Positions 1 to 5,574 of a stretch of DNA of 7,162 nt are shown one piece after another. The notes beneath the pieces were generated by a model. It ran no database searches and had not been told where the DNA came from. It saw nothing but the letters and a program-made list of their open reading frames with translations. The stretch is taken from assembly GCA_036568625.1 (NCBI GenBank), contig DATCSF010000167.1:1-7162 (forward strand), read 5' to 3'. How positions within the stretch are numbered: position 1 is the stretch's first letter; each line of letters opens with the position of its first letter. Origin of the DNA: 66-474 sp036568625. Its GTDB lineage: Bacteria; Pseudomonadota; Gammaproteobacteria; Xanthomonadales; Rhodanobacteraceae. The position numbers and the translations under genes were made by a program.

Positions 1-308
1 CGCCAACTCATTGCGCGCAGGCTGTCGAGACCCGTTTGCGTTTCCAGCAAGCGACCGCGTTGGCGGCGGACGACGAACGAACAGAATGCGGCAACCCAAC
101 AAATTCCGAGCCATGCCCATGCAATCGGGCCGAATGCTCCACCGTTCGCCGCGTTGCCTACAGCTGCAAGCGCAGCACCGCCTCTGGACGACAGATACCA
201 TCCGACCCCGTACCGAATGGCAATGTAACCGATGACGCCGAGCGCGATGCCGGCTGGCCACGGCATCGATGCGATCGAATCGAACAGCCCGTGCTTGCGT
301 CGTGCCAT
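1..308 (-). CDS. N-terminus of a membrane-anchored Mrr-like restriction endonuclease family protein (partial, cut by window edge)
   Basis: Translating the minus strand from the ATG at 308 gives 102 complete codons with no stop before the left edge, so the gene is open at its 3' end. A GGAGG Shine-Dalgarno (complement of 314-318) lies 5 nt before the ATG. The product starts with a basic MARRKHG stretch and has two hydrophobic segments, about residues 18-38 and 59-80, with a Gly/Ala-rich linker between them. A basic RRQRGR cluster follows, then QTGLDSLRAMSW. This layout, and especially the (Q)TGLDSLRAMSW junction, is what I recall from proteins with two TM helices followed by an Mrr_cat (PD-(D/E)xK) nuclease domain and often a topoisomerase-type zinc finger. 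The catalytic domain itself is outside the window, so nuclease function is inferred from the junction only. Two TM helices and a cytoplasmic C-terminus are the safe statements. It follows the reductase gene on the same strand after a 101-bp gap. Confidence 0.7.
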   Translation of the reverse strand, partial: MARRKHGLFDSIASMPWPAGIALGVIGYIAIRYGVGWYLSSRGGAALAAVGNAANGGAFGPIAWAWLGICWVAAFCSFVVRRQRGRLLETQTGLDSLRAMSW

Positions 309-333
309 GCTGCCCTCCCCGGTAGCGATGGAT

Positions 334-343
334 GGTTTAAACC
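334..343. promoter_or_regulatory. 10-bp perfect AT-centred palindrome GGTTTAAACC upstream of the Mrr-like gene
   Basis: GGTTTAAACC is a perfect palindrome in the 101-bp gap between the reductase stop and the start of the nuclease-like gene, 26 bp before that start. A second AT-rich palindromic core, CTTTTAAAG, lies at 378-386. Their AT content stands out in this GC-rich sequence and fits a promoter or operator region, but no convincing -35/-10 pair could be picked. The function is a guess. Confidence 0.25.
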
Positions 344-409
344 TTATCGCATTCGGAAGGGAAACGGGTTGGGCTCACTTTTAAAGCAGGATTTGGACGC
401 GCCATTCCG

Positions 410-1024
410 TTACTCGAACGATCCCGTCTGCACCTCGCCCTCGCGGACGTAACGGTTGACCAGTACGCCTTTGGAAGTTGTCTTTGACTCTTCGAGGCGG
501 AACGCGGATGCCTGCGCATGGTCGTCGAACAGGCGCTTGCCGCGCCCGAGCAGTACTGGATAGACCAGCAAGAGCAGTTCGTCGACGAGGTCCGTGGCCA
601 GCAACTGGTGCACGAGTTCGCTGCTGCCCTGGGTGACAAGGTTTGGGCCGTCGCCGCGCTTGAGCTCGCGCACCGCGGCGGTGATGTCCGATCCTAGGCC
701 GTGGCTGTTCTGCCATTCGAGCGTGTCGGGATGGTGGGTGGCGACGTGTTTGGCGGTGCCGTTGAACAGGTCGGCGATGCCGCGATGCGGCGCATCCTTC
801 GGCACGTGCGGCCAATACGAGGCGAAGATGTCGTAGGTGCGGCGTCCGAGCAGCAGCGCGAACGGGCGCTCGAACACACCGCCCATCACTTCTTCGGACT
901 CGTCGGCGTAAGGCCAGACCCAACCGCCGTGGGCGAAGTCGCCGCTGGTGTCTTCCTGCGGGCCGCCGGGCGCCTGTATCACGCCGTCGAGACTGATGAA
1001 CGCGGGAACGATGAGCTTGCGCAT
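410..1024 (-). CDS. Dihydrofolate reductase-fold protein (RibD C-terminal domain family)
   Basis: This 204-residue protein is a single RibD_C/DHFR-like domain, the normal length for stand-alone members of the family. Visible landmarks are the N-terminal strand and loop (KLIVPAFISLDGVIQ, residues 3-17), the LLGRRTYDIFASYWP segment (58-72) that in this fold leads into the NADPH-binding helix, the GSSELVHQLL motif (133-142), and the VDELLLLVYPVLLGRGKRLF stretch (147-166). Proteins of this kind are cytoplasmic and presumed to be NAD(P)H-dependent reductases, but the substrate of the stand-alone forms is mostly unknown. It is unlikely to be the housekeeping FolA. The ATG at 1024 is supported by an AGGAG(T) Shine-Dalgarno (complement of 1031-1036), 6 nt upstream. 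The gene is followed on the same strand by the nuclease-like gene and stands divergent to the cyclase remnant. Nothing in the context reveals its pathway. Confidence 0.88.
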   Translation of the reverse strand: MRKLIVPAFISLDGVIQAPGGPQEDTSGDFAHGGWVWPYADESEEVMGGVFERPFALLLGRRTYDIFASYWPHVPKDAPHRGIADLFNGTAKHVATHHPDTLEWQNSHGLGSDITAAVRELKRGDGPNLVTQGSSELVHQLLATDLVDELLLLVYPVLLGRGKRLFDDHAQASAFRLEESKTTSKGVLVNRYVREGEVQTGSFE

Positions 1025-1158
1025 GTCGGTACTCCTGTACGGATCGATGTGTCCCTGCCATTGCGACGATCGGCGGGCCGCGGGATCGACAACGGACAGG
1101 TCGCCGTCGCCAGAATCCGCCGCGTTTGCGAAATTTGAGTGATCGCTCGCCCGGCCGA
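1025..1158. other. Non-coding gap between the reductase gene and the cyclase remnant
   Basis: This 134-bp stretch must contain the reductase's promoter on the minus strand, but I find no convincing -35/-10 pair. In the reading frame of the first half of the GGDEF remnant it stays open yet encodes only an Arg-rich peptide. That peptide lacks the conserved start of a GGDEF domain (the LTGLxNR motif), so the cyclase homology ends close to 1159. Confidence 0.5.
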
Positions 1159-1538
1159 TTGGACCTGGACGGGTTCAAGGCGATCAACGATACGCATGGC
1201 CATCCGGCGGGCGACAAGGTGCTGCAGGCGGTCGCCAATGGTTGCCATGGCTTCTGCGCGCGGGCAAGTGCATCTCGCGCTGGGGCGGCGAAGAATTCCT
1301 GGTAATCGTACCGAACGTCGACGCGCCCGGGTTGCAAAGGGTGGCTGAGCGTTTGCGATCGGCGATTGCAGATCTCCTCGTCGCACCGGTCAGGCCGGTA
1401 ACCGCGTCGTTCGGCACCACCATGAGCCGGCCCGGCGACGACCCGGAAACCGTGTTGCAGCGCGCGTTCGATCGCTCGACCCATACCCTCTATGTCACCG
1501 AGGCAGAGGGCAACCTCGTCGGCATTCCGTATCCGTGA
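1159..1538 (+). pseudogene. Decayed diguanylate cyclase (GGDEF domain) remnant: 5'-truncated and frameshifted
   Basis: Two reading frames together spell a GGDEF domain. The first (from 1159) gives LDLDGFKAINDTHGHPAGD then KVLQAVAN, the metal-binding and nucleotide-binding start of the cyclase fold. In that frame a TAA follows at 1303-1305. From about 1242 the homology continues one frame over as LLRAGKCISRWGGEEFLVIV, with the GGEEF signature at 1284-1298, and ends at the TGA at 1536-1538. The frame change lies between 1239 and 1250 and equals loss of one base (or gain of two). The N-terminal sensor region and the LTGLxNR start of the domain are missing. The inhibitory I-site, usually RxxD just before the signature, reads RAGK. 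The C-terminal end (STHTLYVTEAEGNLV) has drifted from the usual ALYxAKxxGRNRV pattern. A working copy would make c-di-GMP from two GTP; this one almost certainly cannot. A sequencing error could explain the frameshift but not the missing 5' part. Confidence 0.8.
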
Positions 1539-1556
1539 GCGGGCAAACCACTGTGC

Positions 1557-1580
1557 AACCGGGCCCGGGATGGCCCGGTT
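1557..1580. terminator. GC-rich hairpin between convergent genes
   Basis: AACCGGGCC (1557-1565) and GGCCCGGTT (1572-1580) form a perfect 9-bp stem around a 6-nt loop. It lies 18 bp after the cyclase remnant's stop and 61 bp past the regulator's stop on the other strand, a position expected for a bidirectional terminator. Neither side has a U-tract, so it is not a canonical intrinsic terminator. Confidence 0.45.
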
Positions 1581-1641
1581 CGCAGAAAGAGCGCTTCCAT
1601 CGGCGGGCACCGCACACGTCGTGGCATCGACGTGATGCGAA

Positions 1642-3000
1642 CTACAAGATTCCGCGCGCGTCGCCGGCGGTGAATCGCATCTGCTCCATCAGGGCGTGGA
1701 AGCGTGGATGCGGGCGCAGGTTGTTCCAGCGCGCGTCGATCCTGATGAAGATCATGCGCACGTCGCGCTGCTTGAACGCCAGTTCGAGCAGGTCGAGCGC
1801 TTCATCGTAGTCGCCCAGCGCGTTGCTGATGGCAGCGCGGCTGGTGCCCGGCACGTAGGTCGTTTGCGCCAGCGTCTGCAATTCCTCGCGCAACCGCTCC
1901 GCGCCGGTCCGGTTGCCCGCGGCGACCAGCGCCGCGCCGAGCACGGCCAACACCTGGCTGCTGCGTGCGGACAAGGATGCCGCGCGTTGCAGGAGTTCGA
2001 TGGCGGTTGCTGCGTCTTTGCGCGCCATCGCCATGCCCGCGCGCGCCAGCAACGCCACCCAGAATTCGGGCGCGATCTCGAGCGCCCGCGCGAGGCGCAC
2101 GTTGGCCTCGTCGGTACGGCCTGCACTGGCCAGAAAGCCGCCTTCGAGCACGTTGACCAGCGGGGACAGTGCATCCAGCTCGCGTGCCTGGCGCGCTTGC
2201 GCCAGGGCTTCGCCGTAGCGGCCGAGATTGTTGAGCAGGTGCGCGTAGGCGAAATGCCCATCGGGGATACGCGGGTCGAGTTTGATCGCGCGCTGGCACG
2301 CTTGCTCGGCGCCATCCCAGTCCCAGTCGCCCCAGGACAGGTTGAAGGCATGCGCGGCGTGCGCTTCGGGCAGGTCCGGGTCCAGCGCCAGCGCATGCTG
2401 GACGGCGGCCCTGGCCAGCGGAAACGCCTGCTTCGGGTCCATGTCGCCCGTGATGGTGAGCGCGCGCCACGCAAAGGCCTGTCCGCTCCATGCGCGTGCG
2501 TGGCGTGGATCGATGTCGAGCACCTGCCTGAACACACCGATGGCGCGCTTGCAGCGGGTCAGGCTGGGCGCATCGATCAGGTCCCGGCCGGCGAGATACA
2601 GACGCTCCGCGGCGGCGGATGGGTCGAGGGAATCCTCGGCGCGGCGTTTGTGCGGCGAAGAACCGGCGGTGAGCTGCGCGACGAACCGGTAGCCGCGCCC
2701 CGACGTGGTGACGATGAAACGGTGCTCGCCTGCGTGGACGCCGAATGCCTTGCGCAGCGCCGCAATGGCCTGGCTCAGGTTGTTTTCCTCGACCACCCGG
2801 CCCGCCCATGCGGCCGCGAGCAACTCGTTCTTGTCGACGATCCGGTCGCGCTGCTCGATCAGGTACACGAGAACATCCAGCGCCTTGGACGTAAGCCTGA
2901 TCGGTTCGCCATCCGGCCCGTGCAATTCCCGCGCCACGGTATCCAGCCGAAAGCCGGAAAACTCGTACAAGCGCCGGTCCGTCCCTGCCGCACGTTGCAT
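1642..3000 (-). CDS. wHTH (OmpR/CadC-type) transcriptional regulator with a TPR-rich C-terminal domain
   Basis: This 452-residue protein has two parts. Residues about 11-108 form an OmpR/CadC-like winged helix: the opening strands (YEFSGFRLD), LTSKALDVLVYLIEQ (36-50), the recognition-helix region VVEENNLSQAIAALRKAFG (69-87), and the wing ending TTSGRGYRFVA (98-108). Residues about 130-440 are helical tetratricopeptide-like repeats with typical LDPxxPxAH turns (LALDPDLPEAH at 204-214, IKLDPRIPDGH at 239-249). The end (LRPHPRFHALMEQM, 428-441) is a common ending in such proteins. CadC has a TM helix between its two domains. Here the linker (109-130) is hydrophilic, so the protein should be cytoplasmic, sensing through protein contacts or a ligand bound by the TPR part. 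It has no receiver domain or phosphorylatable aspartate, so it is not a classical response regulator. It lies downstream of the GH3 gene on the same strand, which makes that gene a possible but unproven target. The ATG at 3000 has no Shine-Dalgarno. Confidence 0.88.
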   Translation of the reverse strand: MQRAAGTDRRLYEFSGFRLDTVARELHGPDGEPIRLTSKALDVLVYLIEQRDRIVDKNELLAAAWAGRVVEENNLSQAIAALRKAFGVHAGEHRFIVTTSGRGYRFVAQLTAGSSPHKRRAEDSLDPSAAAERLYLAGRDLIDAPSLTRCKRAIGVFRQVLDIDPRHARAWSGQAFAWRALTITGDMDPKQAFPLARAAVQHALALDPDLPEAHAAHAFNLSWGDWDWDGAEQACQRAIKLDPRIPDGHFAYAHLLNNLGRYGEALAQARQARELDALSPLVNVLEGGFLASAGRTDEANVRLARALEIAPEFWVALLARAGMAMARKDAATAIELLQRAASLSARSSQVLAVLGAALVAAGNRTGAERLREELQTLAQTTYVPGTSRAAISNALGDYDEALDLLELAFKQRDVRMIFIRIDARWNNLRPHPRFHALMEQMRFTAGDARGIL

Positions 3001-3006
3001 CAGGCA

Positions 3007-3035
3007 ATTTCAGACCGTTTCAGAAATTTTTGCAA
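3007..3035 (-). promoter_or_regulatory. Putative promoter with tandem TTTCAGA repeat upstream of the wHTH-TPR regulator
   Basis: On the minus strand TTGCAA (3035-3030) and TGAAAT (3012-3007) lie exactly 17 nt apart, each matching 4 of 6 sigma-70 consensus bases. Transcription would then begin at or next to the ATG at 3000, giving a leaderless or nearly leaderless mRNA, in line with the lack of a ribosome-binding site. Overlapping the -10 and spacer is a direct repeat, TTTCAGA at 3008-3014 and 3018-3024 (plus strand), with a period of 10 bp. OmpR-type winged helices commonly bind tandem direct repeats with about this period, so autoregulation is plausible. Neither promoter nor operator is proven. 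Confidence 0.4.
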
Positions 3036-3040
3036 GATTC

Positions 3041-3059
3041 GGGGCAGCGCACCTGCCCC
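3041..3059. terminator. GC-rich inverted repeat after the GH3 gene
   Basis: GGGGCAG (3041-3047) and CTGCCCC (3053-3059) are perfect inverted repeats with a 5-nt loop, between the end of the GH3 gene and the promoter region of the regulator. On the minus strand the hairpin is followed by CGAATCTTGC rather than a clear U-tract. It may act as a weak terminator for the GH3 transcript or as a site upstream of the regulator's promoter. A second, longer-range repeat, GATGAG/CTCATC (3086-3091 and 3120-3125), overlaps the GH3 stop codon. Confidence 0.35.
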
Positions 3060-3123
3060 CGGAAAAGGGGACGGTGGCGATCTAAGATGAGGTAGCCATG
3101 ATCGGCTCGAAGGAGCGGGCTCA

Positions 3124-5418
3124 TCAATCGCAAGCTTGCGGCGCGCCGGTCGGCGCCGCGTCGGCGGGCCAGTTGGCGGCGGTCAGCGTCACCTTGCCTT
3201 GGCCCTGGAAGGACGTTGCCGAGTGGCCCAACTGCAGCAGGTAGGCGCCTGCTGGTCGCTGCCAGCGCTGATCGTGGCTGTCGAAATTCACCAGCAGGCG
3301 CGGATCGGCGGTGACTGTCAGATGCGCGGACTGGCCGGGCTTCAGGCTGATCCGGCACCAGCCGGCGAGTCGCCGCACCTCGTCCGCGCCGGGCAAGGTC
3401 ACGTAAAGCTGCGGCACGTCCACGCCTTCGCGCGAGCCGCGGTTGGTCACGGTGAACGAAGCCGTGACACGGCCATGTTCGACGCGCGCTTCGAAACCGC
3501 TGTATTCGAAATGCGTGTAGGTGAGGCCGAAGCCGAACGGGAACAGCGGTTCGAGGCGCTCGCGCTGGTACCAGCGGTAACCCACGTCGGCGCCCTCGAT
3601 GTCGTAGTCGACGTCCTCGGCCGGTTTGCCGTGCGGAGGCAGACCGATGGCGGCGAGGCCCGCGCCGGGAATTTCTGGCCGCGGCAGTTGCGATTCGTCG
3701 TGCGGCCAGCTCACCGGCAGGCGGCCGCTGGGGGCGATTTCGCCATACAGCAGCCGCGCGATTGCCTCGCCGCCGGCGGCGCCGGGGTACCACGCTTCCA
3801 GCACGGCGCCAACCTGGGTCAGCCACGGCATCGCGACCGGGCCGTTGGTTTCCAGCACGACGATGGTGTGCGGGTTCGCCTTGGCCACGGCTTCGACCAG
3901 CGCATCCTGGTTGCCGGGCAGCGCGAGCGTCGGCAGGTCGAAACTTTCCGCCGCCCACTGTTCGACGAACACCACCGCCACGTCCGAGCGCGCCGCGAGC
4001 CGCGCGGCGGCGGCGATGTCCTTGCCGTCGACGAAGTTCACCTTGCCATGCGCGCGCCGTTCGATGGCTGCCAGCGGCGCGGAAGGTTGATAGATGCGCG
4101 GGCCCGGCCAGTCCGTGGGCGGCAGGCCCGGCACCGCGTTGCCCTGCGGCGACTGCACCACCGAAGAACCGCCGCCGGTCAGGACGCCCTTGTCGGCATG
4201 ACCGCCGATCACCGCCACGGACCCGGCGCCGGACAGCGGCAGCAACGAATCCTGATTACTCAAAAGCACCGCGCCGGCTTCCTCGACGCGTTGCGCCACC
4301 TTGCGGTCGGCATCGAAATCGATGGGCGCCGGTTTGGCCGGATGGTCGATCACACCGGCCGCGAACAGGCTGCGCAGGATGCGCAGCGCCATGTCATCGA
4401 TGCGCGATTGCGGTACTTCGCCGGTAGCGACTGCGGCGCGCAGCGGCTTGTCGAAGTAGACCCGCTTGTCGAAGGTCTCGCCGGCCGATTCCTGGTCCAA
4501 GCCCGCCAGGGCGGATTTCGCGGCGCTGTGTACGGCGCCCCAATCCGACATCACGAAGCCTTTGTAGTGCCAGTCGTGTTTCAGCACCTGATCGAGCAGC
4601 CAGTCGTCCTCGCAGGCGTACACCGCATTGATGCGATTGTAGGAACACATCACCGAGCCGGGGTGTCCGGTCTCGATGGCGATCTCGAAGGCGAGCAGGT
4701 CCGACTCGCGCGCGGCGGCGCGATCGATGTTCGCGCTCAGCGTGCTGCGGGCGGTTTCCAGATCGTTGAGCGCGAAGTGCTTGATGGTGGAGACGAGGTG
4801 CTGGCTCTGGATGCCCGCGATGGCGTTGCCGACGATGAGGCCCGCCAGCAGCGGGTCTTCGCCCGCGTATTCGAAGTTACGGCCGCTGCGCGGATCGCGC
4901 ACCAGGTCCGCGCCGCCGGCCAGCATCACGTTGAAGCCGCGGCGATGCGCTTCGCTGCCGATCATTGCGCCGCCTTCGTAGGCGAGCGACGGGTCGAAAC
5001 TGGCCGCGGTCGCGAGCCCCGAGGGCAGGGCGGTGGCGCCGGCGTCGAGCGGCTTGGCGACGCCCAAGCCTGCATCGCTTTCCTGGAGGGCGGGCAGGCC
5101 CAGTCGCGTGATGGCCGGTTGATAGCCGGCCGAACCCAGTGCGCCCGGCGGCCTGGGATGCGTGTCGCCGAATTCGGTGCGGATCAAGCGGAATTTTTCA
5201 TCCTGCGTCATCGCCTTCAGCACCAGTTCGGCGCGCTGGTCGGGCGAGAGGCGGGGGTTCATCCATGGTTGCGCATCGTGGTCATGCATGACGCTGCCCG
5301 CATCATGGCCCGAGGGCGTGGCTGCTAAGGATGCAGTGAACGCCAGGCAGGCGAGTGAAGCGAGTGTCGCGTGCAAAGCGGCGGCTTTGATGAAAGATGT
5401 CGGTTTCATTGTGTCCAT
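3124..5418 (-). CDS. Secreted glycoside hydrolase family 3 enzyme (beta-glucosidase type)
   Basis: A 764-residue retaining glycosidase, numbered from the ATG at 5418. Residues 1-33 form a Sec signal peptide with a hydrophobic core (ALHATLASLACLAF) and likely cleavage after ASLA, so the enzyme acts in the periplasm or outside. The GH3 N-terminal barrel spans about 68-348 and shows RNFEY (181-185), KHFALND (213-219) and MSDWGAVHS, whose Asp292 (codon 4543-4545) is the expected nucleophile. The GH3 C-terminal domain spans about 380-630. Glu491 in AAESFD, shortly before LALPGNQ, is the likely acid/base by alignment with the family's ExxDR...LPGxQ motif. A fibronectin-III-like domain (about 663-733) closes the protein. 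There is no sign of a PA14 insertion. The usual reaction is removal of terminal glucose from beta-glucosides such as cellobiose, but GH3 also includes xylosidases, so the substrate is open. No Shine-Dalgarno precedes either ATG 5418 or ATG 5409. A TTG at 5499 would extend the frame but lies inside the upstream terminator, so I rejected it. Confidence 0.93.
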   Translation of the reverse strand: MDTMKPTSFIKAAALHATLASLACLAFTASLAATPSGHDAGSVMHDHDAQPWMNPRLSPDQRAELVLKAMTQDEKFRLIRTEFGDTHPRPPGALGSAGYQPAITRLGLPALQESDAGLGVAKPLDAGATALPSGLATAASFDPSLAYEGGAMIGSEAHRRGFNVMLAGGADLVRDPRSGRNFEYAGEDPLLAGLIVGNAIAGIQSQHLVSTIKHFALNDLETARSTLSANIDRAAARESDLLAFEIAIETGHPGSVMCSYNRINAVYACEDDWLLDQVLKHDWHYKGFVMSDWGAVHSAAKSALAGLDQESAGETFDKRVYFDKPLRAAVATGEVPQSRIDDMALRILRSLFAAGVIDHPAKPAPIDFDADRKVAQRVEEAGAVLLSNQDSLLPLSGAGSVAVIGGHADKGVLTGGGSSVVQSPQGNAVPGLPPTDWPGPRIYQPSAPLAAIERRAHGKVNFVDGKDIAAAARLAARSDVAVVFVEQWAAESFDLPTLALPGNQDALVEAVAKANPHTIVVLETNGPVAMPWLTQVGAVLEAWYPGAAGGEAIARLLYGEIAPSGRLPVSWPHDESQLPRPEIPGAGLAAIGLPPHGKPAEDVDYDIEGADVGYRWYQRERLEPLFPFGFGLTYTHFEYSGFEARVEHGRVTASFTVTNRGSREGVDVPQLYVTLPGADEVRRLAGWCRISLKPGQSAHLTVTADPRLLVNFDSHDQRWQRPAGAYLLQLGHSATSFQGQGKVTLTAANWPADAAPTGAPQACD

Positions 5419-5489
5419 GGTTGAGTGGGCAGCGTGCCGCGCAGGCGGATACCCGGGATCTTGCGAAAATACCCTGTTCGAGAAGCCGA

Positions 5490-5545
5490 TAAAACCCAAG
5501 GCGGTGTTGGTCGGGCGGGTGCCAATTCGCCTTCTTGCGCCTTGG
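5490..5545 (-). terminator. Intrinsic terminator of the symporter gene, with two competing left arms
   Basis: On the minus strand, AAGGCG (5533-5528) pairs with CGCCTT (5503-5498). Inside it TTGG (5525-5522) pairs with CCAA, leaving a small internal bulge and a short loop. The 3' arm runs into GGGTTTTATC (5499-5490), a short U-tract. An outer copy of the left arm, CCAAGGCG (5545-5538), can pair instead with the full right arm CGCCTTGG (5503-5496), a perfect 8-bp match. Either fold puts a GC-rich stem directly before the Us, so termination after the symporter is likely. This makes GH3 a separate transcription unit. Confidence 0.6.
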
Positions 5546-5547
5546 AT

Positions 5548-5574
5548 GGCGGGATGGGCTGCGCTACTCCCGCC
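5548..5574. repeat. Inverted repeat directly after the symporter stop codon
   Basis: GGCGGGA (5548-5554) and TCCCGCC (5568-5574) are perfect 7-bp inverted repeats with a 13-nt loop, abutting the symporter's TAG stop (complement of 5575-5577). No U-tract follows on the minus strand. It probably protects the 3' end of the mRNA or assists the stronger terminator just beyond it. Confidence 0.4.

Noticed and set aside
381..1610. A 409-codon open frame on the minus strand covering the reductase and the cyclase remnant
   Set aside because: It is Arg-rich and out of frame with the well-supported reductase, and crosses the GGDEF remnant on the opposite strand.
1696..3090. A 464-codon open frame on the plus strand, antisense to the regulator
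   Set aside because: Low-complexity composition and no family resemblance; the minus-strand product has a clear winged helix and TPR repeats.
3136..5328. A 730-codon open frame on the plus strand, antisense to the GH3 gene
   Set aside because: It mirrors the GC-rich codon pattern of the GH3 gene, has an Arg/Ala/Gly/His-rich composition with no recognisable domain, and the opposite strand carries clear GH3 motifs.
5337..5418. Possible lipoprotein signal in the GH3 leader (SLAC)
   Set aside because: The residues before the Cys do not fit the lipobox, where position -3 should be Leu, Val or Ile; an ordinary Sec signal peptide ending ASLA fits better.
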